Source: Thalassotalea sp. ND16A
GTDB lineage: Bacteria; Pseudomonadota; Gammaproteobacteria; Enterobacterales; Alteromonadaceae
Assembly (NCBI RefSeq): GCF_000764205.1
Contig: NZ_JQDZ01000053.1
Span: 1-64,000 of the forward strand
DNA: 64,000 nt
Reading direction: 5' to 3'
In this document: piece by piece, positions 6,979 through 15,595 of the stretch
How the letters are laid out: the number at the start of each line of letters is the position of its first letter
How positions within the stretch are numbered: position 1 is the first letter of the stretch
Made by a program: the position numbers and the translations under genes
Notes under the pieces: generated by a model
Database searches by the model: none
What the model was told of the DNA's origin: nothing
The model's input: the letters and a program-made list of their open reading frames with translations, nothing else

Positions 6979-7260
6979 TTATTTACGGTCTTCTTTATCG
7001 TGCCAAAGCCTTAAAATATAAATATTATTATCTTTAAGTAGATAACGAATTGTATATTTATTAATAAATAAGTCTCGAAGGTACTCAGAGGTTGGCGCTT
7101 CACGCACAGGTAAGCCTATTTGTGGAAACGTTTTCAATCTATTTATCGCCATTAACAGCTGCTGTGCTATTTGCTTTGCGGCGGCTGGATTTTTAATTTC
7201 AATAAACTCACGTAAACGCTGCAGGTCTTCTATGGCCTGTGGTGTGTAGGTTATTTTCAT
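6979..7260 (-). CDS. ParE/RelE-superfamily toxin (second module)
   Basis: A 93-residue toxin of the RelE/ParE fold: Y-T-P-Q-A-I-E-D-L-x-R-L-R-E-F-I at the start, a helix A-A-A-K-Q-I-A-Q-Q-L-L, the turn F-P-x-x-G-L-P-V-R-E, and the C-terminal strands with Y-x-I-R-Y-L-L and I-L-R-L-W-H-D-K-E. It overlaps its antitoxin by 4 bp (ATGA). It is not closely similar to the ParE at 4060, so it is a separate acquisition rather than a duplicate. The target (gyrase or ribosome-bound mRNA) is not decided by the sequence. Confidence 0.85.
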   Translation of the reverse strand: MKITYTPQAIEDLQRLREFIEIKNPAAAKQIAQQLLMAINRLKTFPQIGLPVREAPTSEYLRDLFINKYTIRYLLKDNNIYILRLWHDKEDRK

Positions 7261-7523
7261 TTAGAGGGGGCTTTCAGTTCTTTATCTGACCCCCAACTTT
7301 CTAACCAGGAAGTTACTGAAGACTCATCAATAACATCGTTGTCTTTTACTGCCGTTAATGCCGGAATTGTTTGTTGCCAGCGATAGTCTGCCATCGACTC
7401 TTTGATAACAAACTCTTTAATTGCCTGGTTAATCAAATAATTTTTACTTCTGTCTAATTTTTTTGCCAAGGCTTCTAATGGCTCTTCAATTTCAGCTTTT
7501 AATCTAATGCTGGTTACGGTCAT
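7257..7523 (-). CDS. CopG/RHH-family antitoxin (second module)
   Basis: An 88-residue protein with an N-terminal ribbon-helix-helix (T-S-I-R-L-K strand, then helices with L-A-K-K-L-D-R-S-K-N-Y-L-I-N-Q-A-I) and an acidic C-terminal tail for toxin binding. It is coupled to the toxin by ATGA overlap. A perfect 11-bp inverted repeat at 7537-7569, immediately upstream of the start, is the likely operator. Confidence 0.85.
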   Translation of the reverse strand: MTVTSIRLKAEIEEPLEALAKKLDRSKNYLINQAIKEFVIKESMADYRWQQTIPALTAVKDNDVIDESSVTSWLESWGSDKELKAPSK

Positions 7524-7536
7524 ATTATCACCATTG

Positions 7537-7569
7537 AATACACTGTATTAACTTGTACTACAGTGTATT
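7537..7569 (-). promoter_or_regulatory. Operator palindrome of the second toxin-antitoxin operon
   Basis: The arms AATACACTGTA (7537-7547) and TACAGTGTATT (7559-7569) are exact reverse complements around an 11-bp spacer, 14 bp upstream of the antitoxin ATG. Ribbon-helix-helix antitoxins bind such sites to repress their own operon. Confidence 0.75.
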
Positions 7570-7603
7570 ACAAGTTAGTAATTAAAGCCAAATAGCAGCC
7601 TAT

Positions 7604-8217
7604 TTTTTGGTTACCACGTTGCGGTAATTACGCGAGGTTGAAACCCCGCCAACCGCAGAGGTGAAATTTAAGCGGTTTGGTTGGCGGGAATTTATTCTCG
7701 CGTTAGGGCGTGGTTAGCCCTATTTTTTGTTACCGCGTTGCGGTAATTACGCGAGGTTGAAAACCCCGCCAACCGCAGAGGTGAAATTTAAGCGGTTTGG
7801 TTGGCGGGAATTTATTCTCGCGTTAGGGCGTTAGCCCTAGTTTTTGTTACCGCGTTGCGGTAATTACGCGAGGTTGGAAACCCCGCCAACCTTGGAGGTG
7901 AAATTTAAGCGGTTTGGTTGGCGGGAATTTATTCTCGCGTTAGGGCGTGGTTAGCCCTAGTTTTTGTTACCGCGTCGCGGTAATTACGCGAGGTTGGAAA
8001 CCCCGCCAACCGTAGAGGTGAAACTTAAGCGGTTTGGTTGGCGGGAATTTATTCTCGCGTTAGGGCGTGGTTAGCCCTAGTTTTGTTACCGCGTTGCGGT
8101 AATTACGCGAGGTTGAAAACCCCGCCAACCGAAGAGTGGAAATAAAAATACCAGGCGATGCCTGGTATTTTGGTTACTGCGTTGCGGTAATTATGCGAGG
8201 TTGAAACCCCGCCAACC
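7604..8217 (+). repeat. Family R tandem array 3 (four full units and two half units)
   Basis: Full units lie at about 7679-7774, 7799-7891, 7916-8011 and 8036-8130, a period of 117-120 bp, with half units at 7604-7654 and 8172-8217. The linkers (GAGGTGAAATTTAAGCGGTT type) are shared within this array but differ from those of arrays 1 and 2, so each array expanded on its own. The left arms read GGAATTTATTCTCGCG, a subtype of their own. No gene is present between 7524 and 8235. Confidence 0.95.
8146..8174 (-). terminator. Terminator of the TPR/TolQR/AgmX-like operon
   Basis: An 11-bp stem AAATACCAGGC / GCCTGGTATTT with a 3-nt loop. On the minus strand it is followed by TTATTT. It lies 60-90 bp beyond the stop of the gene at 8236, between two R copies. 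Confidence 0.75.
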
Positions 8218-8235
8218 GTGAGGTTGGTGTTGCCA

Positions 8236-9213
8236 TTAAAACGGCAGGAAGTTGAAGGTATAGTTCAGTTCCGCTTCGTTTACGTCTTTGCCACCAAAGT
8301 TAATTAACTTGATTCGCGCCAGCAGTTTATTGATAAAGCTTTGATGCGCTAAATCGCTGTTAATAATGTTCACCGCTTGCACGGCGCCATTTGGCATAAT
8401 AATTAGGCTCACCGTGACCTTACCCTGCAAACTCGGGTCCTGGCGTAACGCGCGACGATAAATGGAGTATAACGCCCCTTTGTTTTTATCGAACACTTTG
8501 CGAATCGACTCGGTCGTACGGCTACCACTGGCAACTTCGCTCGCCGATACTTGTTCCGCCTGTTCTGCTTCGCCGCCACCGGTGGTTGCTACTCGTGCAG
8601 TAAACTCGGTGGTTTTACGACCAGCCAGTTCGGTGCCAGAGCCCACATCGGCTGATAACGACCCCGCTTTCACTCCGCCACTGGTGCCGGTAGTAACTTT
8701 GCCCAGTAATACTCGCTCGGTTTCTTCTGCTTCTCCGGCACCGGCAACCAAGTCGTTACTGGCCAGGCTGTCCACGTCTACGGTTTCGCGCATTGCACTG
8801 AGTTCATCCGCTAATGCCAACAGTCCCGAGCTTTGCGCTTTTTCTTTTGCCTGTTGCTGTTGCTCCTGCTGTAGCTCTTCTGGGCTTGGTTCTGGCTCTG
8901 GCTCTGGTTCTTGTACGGCGACAATTTCAGGCTCTGGCTCCGGTTCAACTTCCGGCACCGGCTCAGGTTCTGCCACGGCAATTGGCTCAGGTTCGGGCTC
9001 AGGCTCTACGATCACCTTGCGCTCTTGGATCTTAACCAGCTGCGGCGGCAGTTTTTCTTTTTCTGCCCGACTTTCTTCTGGTAAGTCAACCATTTTAACG
9101 AGCACAGTAAACGCCACTGTTGCTGCTAAAAAACCCAGCGCGATACGATGAAAAAGACCATTGTCACCGTTTTGCTGCCAGGTTGGCAGGTCGTGTTGTT
9201 CAATCAAAGTCAC
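8236..9213 (-). CDS. TonB-like energy transducer with AgmX/PglI-type C-terminal domain
   Basis: A 325-residue protein. A short cytoplasmic N-terminus is followed by one membrane helix (about residues 25-42), then a long Pro/Glu stretch of repeated E-P-E-P typical of TonB proteins that span the periplasm, a variable middle, and a C-terminal domain (about 235-325) with S-I-R-K-V-F-D-K-N-K-G-A-L and G-K-V-T-V-S-L-I-I-M-P-N-G, as seen in the AgmX/PglI family. It would carry force from the TolQ/TolR-type motor encoded upstream to an outer-membrane partner. It overlaps the preceding ExbD gene by 4 bp. The partner and substrate are unknown. Confidence 0.8.
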   Translation of the reverse strand: MTLIEQHDLPTWQQNGDNGLFHRIALGFLAATVAFTVLVKMVDLPEESRAEKEKLPPQLVKIQERKVIVEPEPEPEPIAVAEPEPVPEVEPEPEPEIVAVQEPEPEPEPSPEELQQEQQQQAKEKAQSSGLLALADELSAMRETVDVDSLASNDLVAGAGEAEETERVLLGKVTTGTSGGVKAGSLSADVGSGTELAGRKTTEFTARVATTGGGEAEQAEQVSASEVASGSRTTESIRKVFDKNKGALYSIYRRALRQDPSLQGKVTVSLIIMPNGAVQAVNIINSDLAHQSFINKLLARIKLINFGGKDVNEAELNYTFNFLPF

Positions 9214-9821
9214 AATGATTCTGCCTCCGTGTTCGTTGCCGCTACTCCATTACCGGCAGCGCGGTCAGCGCTAGCCGTGGCCGTTTGGTTCGCCCTTTTC
9301 GCAGCATTAAGCAGCTCGGCATCGCTTAGCCCTTGCATTTGCGCTACCGCCAATGAAATATTGGTGTAGCCGGCAGTGGCCGATGTTTGCATGATCTTTT
9401 TCAGCTGTTCATAAGGTACCGATTTATCGGCCATAATATTAATGCTGCGACCAAGTTCCAGCTCGGCTTCGGTTAATTGTCGTTTCGCTGCCTGGTAGGC
9501 CAATTCATCACTAAGCTCTTTGACAATAACGCCAGGGCGCGTTGCTAACTCACTTACTGAAATGATCTTTCTGCCTTGCAAAATGACATCATTGCTATTA
9601 ATGGTGATAATTAAATTATCTTGCGCGCTTTCCTTCGACAGCGATTGTGGCAACTCAATTTCTTTATTGTTTTGCAGCACTTGCACATCAGAGGCATTGA
9701 CCATTAAAAAGAATACCAAAATGGTAAAAATATCCATTAATGACACTAACGATAACTTCGAAGTTTTTGATGAACGCTCGTGATGGCGCTGCATCCGTTT
9801 AGCTCTTACCGACTGCTTCAT
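9210..9821 (-). CDS. ExbD/TolR-family motor subunit (second copy)
   Basis: A 203-residue protein. A basic N-terminus precedes one membrane helix (about 25-43) containing S-L-M-D-I-F-T-I-L-V-F-F-L-M, with the conserved Asp that carries protons in ExbD/TolR/MotB-type stators. A periplasmic domain and an Ala-rich tail follow. It overlaps both neighbours by 4 bp (ATGA junctions). Two ExbD/TolR-like subunits with one TolQ/ExbB-like protein match the composition of AglR-Q-S of Myxococcus, as well as some TonB systems. Confidence 0.87.
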   Translation of the reverse strand: MKQSVRAKRMQRHHERSSKTSKLSLVSLMDIFTILVFFLMVNASDVQVLQNNKEIELPQSLSKESAQDNLIITINSNDVILQGRKIISVSELATRPGVIVKELSDELAYQAAKRQLTEAELELGRSINIMADKSVPYEQLKKIMQTSATAGYTNISLAVAQMQGLSDAELLNAAKRANQTATASADRAAGNGVAATNTEAESL

Positions 9822-10378
9822 GGGTTATCTCCTTGCGCATTGCTTAATCCGGCCAAAGCGTCTGCATTTGCTACGGTTAAGGCATCGCCTAAAGACACTT
9901 CAGGGAATAACTCAGCATCTACCACCGAGGCCACAACCACCGCTTTATAAGAGCGTACTTTATCCATTAAGGTCACTATGGTTTGATAATCAATTTGCGG
10001 CTCTAGCAACAAAGACAAGTCTTTTTTATCTATGCCCTGCTCATGCAGCAATTGCTTCACTTGCTGTAAGGTTTTTACTAACGTGTCGTAATCGTAGCCT
10101 TCGTCAGTGGAAACAATGGTTTTTAACAAATAGCTTTGCGGGTAATACACTTCAATTTGGTTATCTCTAACCATCAGCTCGAGTTGTTTTTCTGCTTCGC
10201 TATCAGCTTCGCTTTGTACACTCGGGTCGGTTAATTCCGGTAACTTAAGATCTAAAACGGTAATATGTGAAAATACCATCATCATCAAAAGCACCGGCAC
10301 TAACACGATCATCAAGTTCATAAACGAGGTGATATCGAGTTCAGCTTCCTGACGCTTGATCCGGGGTTTTCTTAACAT
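9818..10378 (-). CDS. ExbD/TolR-family motor subunit (first copy)
   Basis: A 186-residue protein with a single membrane helix near residues 18-38 preceded by E-L-D-I-T-S-F-M-N-L-M-I-V-L-V-P-V-L, again with the conserved Asp just before the helix. The periplasmic domain includes L-L-L-E-P-Q-I-D-Y-Q-T-I, typical of this family. It follows the TolQ-like gene by 14 bp and overlaps the second ExbD gene by 4 bp. Expected to form the ion channel together with the TolQ-like protein in the inner membrane. Confidence 0.87.
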   Translation of the reverse strand: MLRKPRIKRQEAELDITSFMNLMIVLVPVLLMMMVFSHITVLDLKLPELTDPSVQSEADSEAEKQLELMVRDNQIEVYYPQSYLLKTIVSTDEGYDYDTLVKTLQQVKQLLHEQGIDKKDLSLLLEPQIDYQTIVTLMDKVRSYKAVVVASVVDAELFPEVSLGDALTVANADALAGLSNAQGDNP

Positions 10379-10392
10379 AATATCTGCCCGTA

Positions 10393-11043
10393 TTAATCAG
10401 TGGAACGAGATTTTGTTGAAATTGTATCTTCACGGCCGATCAGGTTTAAAAACTTAATGCCAGCCATTTCCAGGTTATCGACAATTTCAGTGGTTTTGGT
10501 TTGCAATACTGAATGACATAGCAATAACGGAATGGCGGCAATCAAACCAAACGCGGTGGTGTTCATCGCCACTGAAATTGAATCAGATAACAACGACGCT
10601 TTTTCTGCGGGATCGGCACTGGCTACGGCAGAGAAAGCGGCGATTAAACCAATAATGGTACCCAGTAAGCCAAGCAAGGTAGAGATGTTGGCTAATGTGG
10701 CTAAATAGGCGGTACGTTTTTCTAAACGCGGTAATGCTTCCATTACGCCTTCTTCCATCGCAGATTCAATTTCATCACGGCGTGTCGTTTGGCTCATTCG
10801 TGACACCCCGGCTTTGAAAATAGTGGCAATGGAGGCGTCACTATTAACCCTGGCAATACTGTCAAAATCGGCTTGCTTAAGCAAAGGCGTAATGGCATTC
10901 ATCGCACTACCATTGGCTTTTGACATTTTAAATAAATACAGCGCCCGCTCGATGGCAATGGCTAAACCTATTGCCAGCACGATGGCGATTGGGAACATGA
11001 AGGTGCCCCCTTCCTGGAAAAAACGAATAATTGTGTCAAACAT
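10393..11043 (-). CDS. MotA/TolQ/ExbB-family proton channel protein
   Basis: A 216-residue protein of family length. It has a first membrane helix near residues 13-32 and the characteristic pair of C-terminal helices: L-A-T-L-A-N-I-S-T-L-L-G-L-L-G-T-I-I-G-L-I, then M-N-T-T-A-F-G-L-I-A-A-I-P. These motifs define TolQ/ExbB. It is the stator partner of the two ExbD proteins downstream. A 116-bp gap upstream, the only notable one in the cluster, could hold an internal promoter. Confidence 0.9.
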   Translation of the reverse strand: MFDTIIRFFQEGGTFMFPIAIVLAIGLAIAIERALYLFKMSKANGSAMNAITPLLKQADFDSIARVNSDASIATIFKAGVSRMSQTTRRDEIESAMEEGVMEALPRLEKRTAYLATLANISTLLGLLGTIIGLIAAFSAVASADPAEKASLLSDSISVAMNTTAFGLIAAIPLLLCHSVLQTKTTEIVDNLEMAGIKFLNLIGREDTISTKSRSTD

Positions 11044-11159
11044 AGGGTTTTCTGCCTTTTTTGTGTTGTATTGCTAATTTTGCCAAGGGCGTAAAAAGCG
11101 TTAAATTTTAAATAATAGTTACAGTATTGGTACAAGCACTTTGCGCTTTCGTCGTAATG

Positions 11160-11708
11160 CTACTGCTTAGATTTTTGGTAATAGTGAAGTTCACGCTTCA
11201 GGCTGTCCACCTCAAGCGCGGTAAACTTCATTTCGATTTGCCGGCTAACCGGTTTCGATATTACACTTTCGTGCTCTGGCTTTTGCCATGGCACCAGGGT
11301 TAAAACGGTTGGCTGCTCTTTATCACCCACTATGGTTGATTCAAGCGTGATCACCGAACGTTTTTGGATTGTTGACGCAACTTGCTTAGCTTGAGGCTCA
11401 TCGCCCTTTGCCAGTTGCCCAGTATTATCGTCATCGCTACTTTGTTGCCCATTGGCAACAGGAGCGCTAGCAGCAGTAGTGCTAGTAACTTGACTAGGAA
11501 CCGTCGTCGTTAACGCTTTGCCAGGTATGGCGTTGTTGTTAACGTCAATTGTTTCTAGCACTGGTTCACTGCTTGCTTCCTGCTCAGATAACATTGGTGC
11601 TGCTCCAACAAAACCAGACAAAAGCAAAGAGCCAAGTAGGCCAAATACGCCAGTCGCAACCGTTGCGGCGGCTTGATTTACCGTGTTATTAACTATGTTA
11701 TTAACCAT
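11160..11708 (-). CDS. Secreted or inner-membrane hypothetical protein in the TolQR/TPR operon
   Basis: About 182 residues. A hydrophobic N-terminal segment (about residues 16-37, G-V-F-G-L-L-G-S-L-L-L-S-G-F) acts as signal or anchor. The rest is Thr/Ser/Gln-rich and ends in a short charged helix (V-D-S-L-K-R-E-L-H-Y-Y-Q-K). The ATG at 11708 is preceded by GAGGG and overlaps the upstream gene by 8 bp, so translation is coupled. No family recognised. Its place between TPR proteins and the motor suggests a structural part of the same complex. Confidence 0.6.
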   Translation of the reverse strand: MVNNIVNNTVNQAAATVATGVFGLLGSLLLSGFVGAAPMLSEQEASSEPVLETIDVNNNAIPGKALTTTVPSQVTSTTAASAPVANGQQSSDDDNTGQLAKGDEPQAKQVASTIQKRSVITLESTIVGDKEQPTVLTLVPWQKPEHESVISKPVSRQIEMKFTALEVDSLKRELHYYQKSKQ

Positions 11709-12480
11709 TATCAACAGCCCTCAGTTGCATTGAAATATCGGCTATCCAGCCCTTTACTTTGCGGTTTTTCTCATCGGTAAGAAGTTGATAGCTTTGGTAG
11801 TAAGCCAAGGCTTGTTGTTTCTCACCTAAATAAATGTCTAATAAAATGCCCAGGTTTAAGTGTGCCTCGGCAAACCCGCCCCAACTGGCAAGTGCCGCCT
11901 GGTAACTCGCTTTTGCCTGCATAAATTGCCCCTGGCGGCGATACACACTGCCTAAGCGGTTATAAGCAAAATAGTTATTACTATTGGCATGAGTGGCTTG
12001 CTGGTAATAGCGAGTGGCTTGCTCAATATCGCCAGATTCAAGGGCAATATCGCCCAGGTGCAGTGCTACCCCAGACAAGCTGCGGTTAGCCGCGCTGATG
12101 GCGGTTAAACGTGCCGTTGCACCAGCAATATCACCATCGGCCTTTAATGCTAACGCCGCGTTAACGCTGGCCTTTATTACGGCAGGCACTGGCACCGCAC
12201 CTTGTTTGTACAGGTTGGGTAATGCTAACAGGCGTTGACGTTCTGCCGCTTTGGGATCGACTGTTTTCGCGTCAACGGTTTTGCCGGCACCGGCTTGGAC
12301 GTGTTCGCCAACCTGCGGCTCTGCCGCACCAGGTAACTCAACCACTTCTGGTGAGGTGCTACAACCAGCTATCATTAGCGCCAGGGCCAATGCGATAACT
12401 CCCTTCGGGGCTCTCCGCAATGTCTCTACCCTCAATGTAACTAAAGTGGTTGGCGTGCAACAAAGATTAATAAATTTCAT
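11701..12480 (-). CDS. TPR-repeat lipoprotein
   Basis: A 259-residue protein. A signal peptide ends in a lipobox (L-M-I-A-G-C-S), so it is a probable lipoprotein. From about residue 110 there are at least three tetratricopeptide repeats (for example A-T-R-Y-Y-Q-Q-A-T-H-A-N-S-N-N-Y-F-A-Y and A-K-A-S-Y-Q-A-A-L). GAGG stands before the ATG, and the gene overlaps both neighbours by 8-14 bp. Likely a periplasmic scaffold for the TolQ/ExbD-type machine, comparable in role to the TPR components of gliding or TonB-linked systems. Confidence 0.8.
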   Translation of the reverse strand: MKFINLCCTPTTLVTLRVETLRRAPKGVIALALALMIAGCSTSPEVVELPGAAEPQVGEHVQAGAGKTVDAKTVDPKAAERQRLLALPNLYKQGAVPVPAVIKASVNAALALKADGDIAGATARLTAISAANRSLSGVALHLGDIALESGDIEQATRYYQQATHANSNNYFAYNRLGSVYRRQGQFMQAKASYQAALASWGGFAEAHLNLGILLDIYLGEKQQALAYYQSYQLLTDEKNRKVKGWIADISMQLRAVDNG

Positions 12481-15400
12481 TTACTACCTCAACAATTTGT
12501 TCGACTTTGTTATAGCGGCCAGGCAATAGTTGGGCTAAATCGCGAAAGCTCTTTTGCACCCATTGATCATAGGTGCCATCAACGCTGCGTCTGGCATTCG
12601 CTTCATGCACGGCGATGGCTTTATCTTCAAACGGAAACGATTGCTCTTCGAGTAATATGTCGTATTGCTCAAGCTCTAATTCATTCAGGTTATCCGGCCG
12701 TTCTGACGCCATTAAATCTTTCGACAACTGGCTGTACACCTCGCCAATACGATAATTGGCAACGGTGGTGAATTCGGCCACCTGATATTTTACCGTTTTG
12801 TTATAGGCGGTTAGTGTTTGCTCGAGCAAGTCACGTTTTTTGCTCAGGCTTTTGTTTAACGGCAGAGTGAGTTTACGGCGTTTAAAATTGCTCATGGTTT
12901 CGTCGGCAAAAAATAGCGATGCCTGCGCCGCTAAATAGCGCGAGCGCTCACTGCGCTGCTCGTCAGCATTACGGTCGCTATCGATCATTTTTCGTAGCCA
13001 AAACTTATACTTTCGCGGTTCGCCATTGCTGCTGATACTGTGTTCGCTGCCTTTACGATAAAATTCACTCATCATAAATTGCGCTTCCACTAAGGTCGCA
13101 AATGGTGCTGCGTAGGTGTGTGCATAGGTACGGTAGGCGTCCAGTGCTTCAGCTTTATTGCCGGCCTTAAGATAGGTTTGTGCTGCTAACCATAAAAACT
13201 GTCTGGTTTCAGCCGATTTTGGCTGCACTGCCCAACTCATTTTTAAATACGCTGCAGCTTGCTGCCATTGCTCACTTTGCTGGTACGCATAAGCCAGTTT
13301 CGGCGCTATGGTATTGCTCAGTGTATGCTCTGGGTAACGCTGTTTGAAATCCAGCAGTTGCTCTATCGCCTGTTGATAACGCCCTAACGTTAACAAATGC
13401 GTGGCCATGTCGTACTGCGCATTGAGACGAATTTTTGAGTCCGGGGTTTTGCTTAACACTCGGGCAAATTGTGTTACGGCCAAGGCCAAATCTGCCGGTT
13501 CGGCGTTGGCCGCTATTTCACCCTGACGGTAAATCGTCGCTGCCAAACGGTCTTGCATGTCGGCATAACGATTATCGGTGGTTGCTAAGTTTGCCAATAC
13601 CCGCTGATAGCTTAGCTCGGCGGCCGGGTAATCTTGTTGATAAAATTCACTGTGGGCAATCACCAGCAACGCTGATAATTTCTGCTCCGCAGTTAACTCA
13701 CTATTACTGTTAAGGGTTTGTTTGGCATAATCGATAGCATGTTTATGTTCGCCGGCTTTAAAGTATTGCTGAAACAAGTCTTGTTGCACCGTTGAAGTTC
13801 GCAGGTCTCCGGGAAAAGTGGCAACAAACCGGGCTTTAACATCCAATTGTGCAAGCAATAAATCGGCTTTTTTGGCTTGGTTGGTCTCAGCGCTAAGCAG
13901 CTTATCATAGAGCAGAATAAGCGCATAAGCGGCTTCACTGCGATAATCAACGAGTTCAATATCACTCTCATCGATAACCGGAGCCGGGGCATCGTTAAGT
14001 TTGGCGGCTCGGCTTACCGTGCTTTCCTTATTTTGGCTAACGTTTTCATTCGCCCCAATTCCCGCTTTCTGGCTGGCAGCGCCGGCAATTGCCGCAGTGT
14101 CATTAACCGCAGTCACCTGGTCATAGGCTACTTGTTGATAAAATTCAGCCGCTTTGAGGTATTGGCCGGTTTCATAGAAACTCTCGGCCAGATAAAACTT
14201 AATGTTACTGGCGGCAATGGTACGGGGAAAATTTGCCAAAAATGTCTGGTACCAATGGGCAGTATCGCTGTACGCGGCTTTTACTAATGCTTTTTGCTCG
14301 GTTTTACTTACCGTATGCTCGCCGCTCGCCAGTAATCGACGTTGCTGCTGAGCGTTAGCATGGGCATCTTGCGACAACTCACGCAAAATATTAACCAACA
14401 CCGGGGTCACTTGTGCTTTGGTGTGATTTTTGGCTCTCGGATTTACCTGTTGCCAATAGTCGTGGTCGAATTGATAGTGCTCAACAAAACGCTGTTTTTC
14501 CTCGGCCAGTTCGCCGGGAAAACCGCCTTGTTCAAGCACGGCCATTTTGCTTATCGACGCCAGCGGTGCTACCTGATGGTTAGGGTATACACTGACAAAT
14601 TGGTTGTATACCGCAACAGCGTCGCTATAGCGTTGTTTCGTTAAATAAAATTCAGCCAGTAATTGATAATTAAGGTACTCGTACGGACGTTGCCCCAATT
14701 GCTGATAATGACGACTAATGGCCTGGCCATCATAATCATTTTCGTTACTGGAAAAAATCAAGGTCATGATCTTCAACGTTTCGCTAACGAGCTGGTGATC
14801 TTTGCGGTTTAACTGGCTTAATAACTCGGCCTGGCTATTCGAAGTTGCCATCAATTTGTAAGGAATTAGCTTATCTAAAATGGCACTGAACGAGTTCAAT
14901 GCTTGCTGATGTTGCTCAACTTTAAAATAACTCCAGCCGCGCATGTAACTGGCAATGTTATAATACGGGTTCAGCGCACGGGCAACATTTTCATCATCCG
15001 CGACATTATGGTTTATCACATAATCATAGCTGGTCAGGGCGGCAACATAGCGCTGCTTTGAAAACAAAATCTCGGCGCGCCTAAATTGCACTTCCAGCAT
15101 AAACTCATTGTTTGGGTGCTCAGTAATTAAGCGTTCAATCACCACTAAACTTTTATCTTGCTCGCCTTGCAGGTCATAAGCCTTGGCCAGTTGGTATAAT
15201 AATTTGTCGCTGCCTTCGCCTTGTGGGTTTTGTTCAATAAAGCTTTCTAAGGTCACAATCGCATCACGATAATAGTCGTTGTCTTCAATGCTGCCGTACA
15301 TTTGCGCCTGTTCACCTTGCAGCACATCCAATACCGCGATACGCTGCTGAACTTGTGCGCGTATTACCGGGTCGTTAACGCTGTTAAGCAACTCTTTATA

Positions 15401-15595
15401 GGCCGTATTTAACTCTCTCAGGCTAAGACTCGGCAATTCCATTTTCACTTCTGCTGACGGTTTTAACTCAAGGCTGGCCAAAGTGGCACTACGCTGTCTT
15501 GCCGGTGCCGGCTCTTGCTCCACTAACGAACAACCGTTTAACAAGGTGGTACTCAACAGGGCACTGATCGATAGCGCCAATAGCTTATGATTCAT
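12467..15595 (-). CDS. Large TPR-repeat outer-membrane lipoprotein
   Basis: About 1,042 residues from the ATG at 15595, chosen because AAGGGG lies seven bases upstream and it overlaps the previous gene by only 11 bp. A signal peptide ends in the lipobox L-L-N-G-C-S. The rest is a long alpha-helical solenoid of tetratricopeptide-like repeats, seen in segments such as Y-Q-L-A-K-A-Y-D-L-Q-G-E-Q-D-K and Y-R-Q-G-E-I-A. Such proteins act as assembly scaffolds. It is the largest protein of the operon and probably spans much of the periplasm. No enzyme motif seen. Confidence 0.78.
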   Translation of the reverse strand: MNHKLLALSISALLSTTLLNGCSLVEQEPAPARQRSATLASLELKPSAEVKMELPSLSLRELNTAYKELLNSVNDPVIRAQVQQRIAVLDVLQGEQAQMYGSIEDNDYYRDAIVTLESFIEQNPQGEGSDKLLYQLAKAYDLQGEQDKSLVVIERLITEHPNNEFMLEVQFRRAEILFSKQRYVAALTSYDYVINHNVADDENVARALNPYYNIASYMRGWSYFKVEQHQQALNSFSAILDKLIPYKLMATSNSQAELLSQLNRKDHQLVSETLKIMTLIFSSNENDYDGQAISRHYQQLGQRPYEYLNYQLLAEFYLTKQRYSDAVAVYNQFVSVYPNHQVAPLASISKMAVLEQGGFPGELAEEKQRFVEHYQFDHDYWQQVNPRAKNHTKAQVTPVLVNILRELSQDAHANAQQQRRLLASGEHTVSKTEQKALVKAAYSDTAHWYQTFLANFPRTIAASNIKFYLAESFYETGQYLKAAEFYQQVAYDQVTAVNDTAAIAGAASQKAGIGANENVSQNKESTVSRAAKLNDAPAPVIDESDIELVDYRSEAAYALILLYDKLLSAETNQAKKADLLLAQLDVKARFVATFPGDLRTSTVQQDLFQQYFKAGEHKHAIDYAKQTLNSNSELTAEQKLSALLVIAHSEFYQQDYPAAELSYQRVLANLATTDNRYADMQDRLAATIYRQGEIAANAEPADLALAVTQFARVLSKTPDSKIRLNAQYDMATHLLTLGRYQQAIEQLLDFKQRYPEHTLSNTIAPKLAYAYQQSEQWQQAAAYLKMSWAVQPKSAETRQFLWLAAQTYLKAGNKAEALDAYRTYAHTYAAPFATLVEAQFMMSEFYRKGSEHSISSNGEPRKYKFWLRKMIDSDRNADEQRSERSRYLAAQASLFFADETMSNFKRRKLTLPLNKSLSKKRDLLEQTLTAYNKTVKYQVAEFTTVANYRIGEVYSQLSKDLMASERPDNLNELELEQYDILLEEQSFPFEDKAIAVHEANARRSVDGTYDQWVQKSFRDLAQLLPGRYNKVEQIVEVVNEIY

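Noticed and set aside
3607-7000. Small open frames encoding A-G-F-S-T-S-R-N-Y-R-N-A-V in several places (e.g. 3607-3798, 4675-4857, 4913-5119, 6678-6863)
   Set aside because: They are translations of the R repeat itself, shift with repeat subtype and have no ribosome sites.
3477-8217. Tandem R arrays as a CRISPR array
   Set aside because: Units are about 90-100 bp imperfect palindromes and the linkers are conserved within an array. CRISPR needs short identical repeats with unique spacers, and no cas gene is present.
8462-9151. Plus-strand Ser/Thr-rich open frame of 229 codons
   Set aside because: Lies fully antisense to the TonB-like gene. Its composition mirrors the E-P repeats, so it is a shadow.
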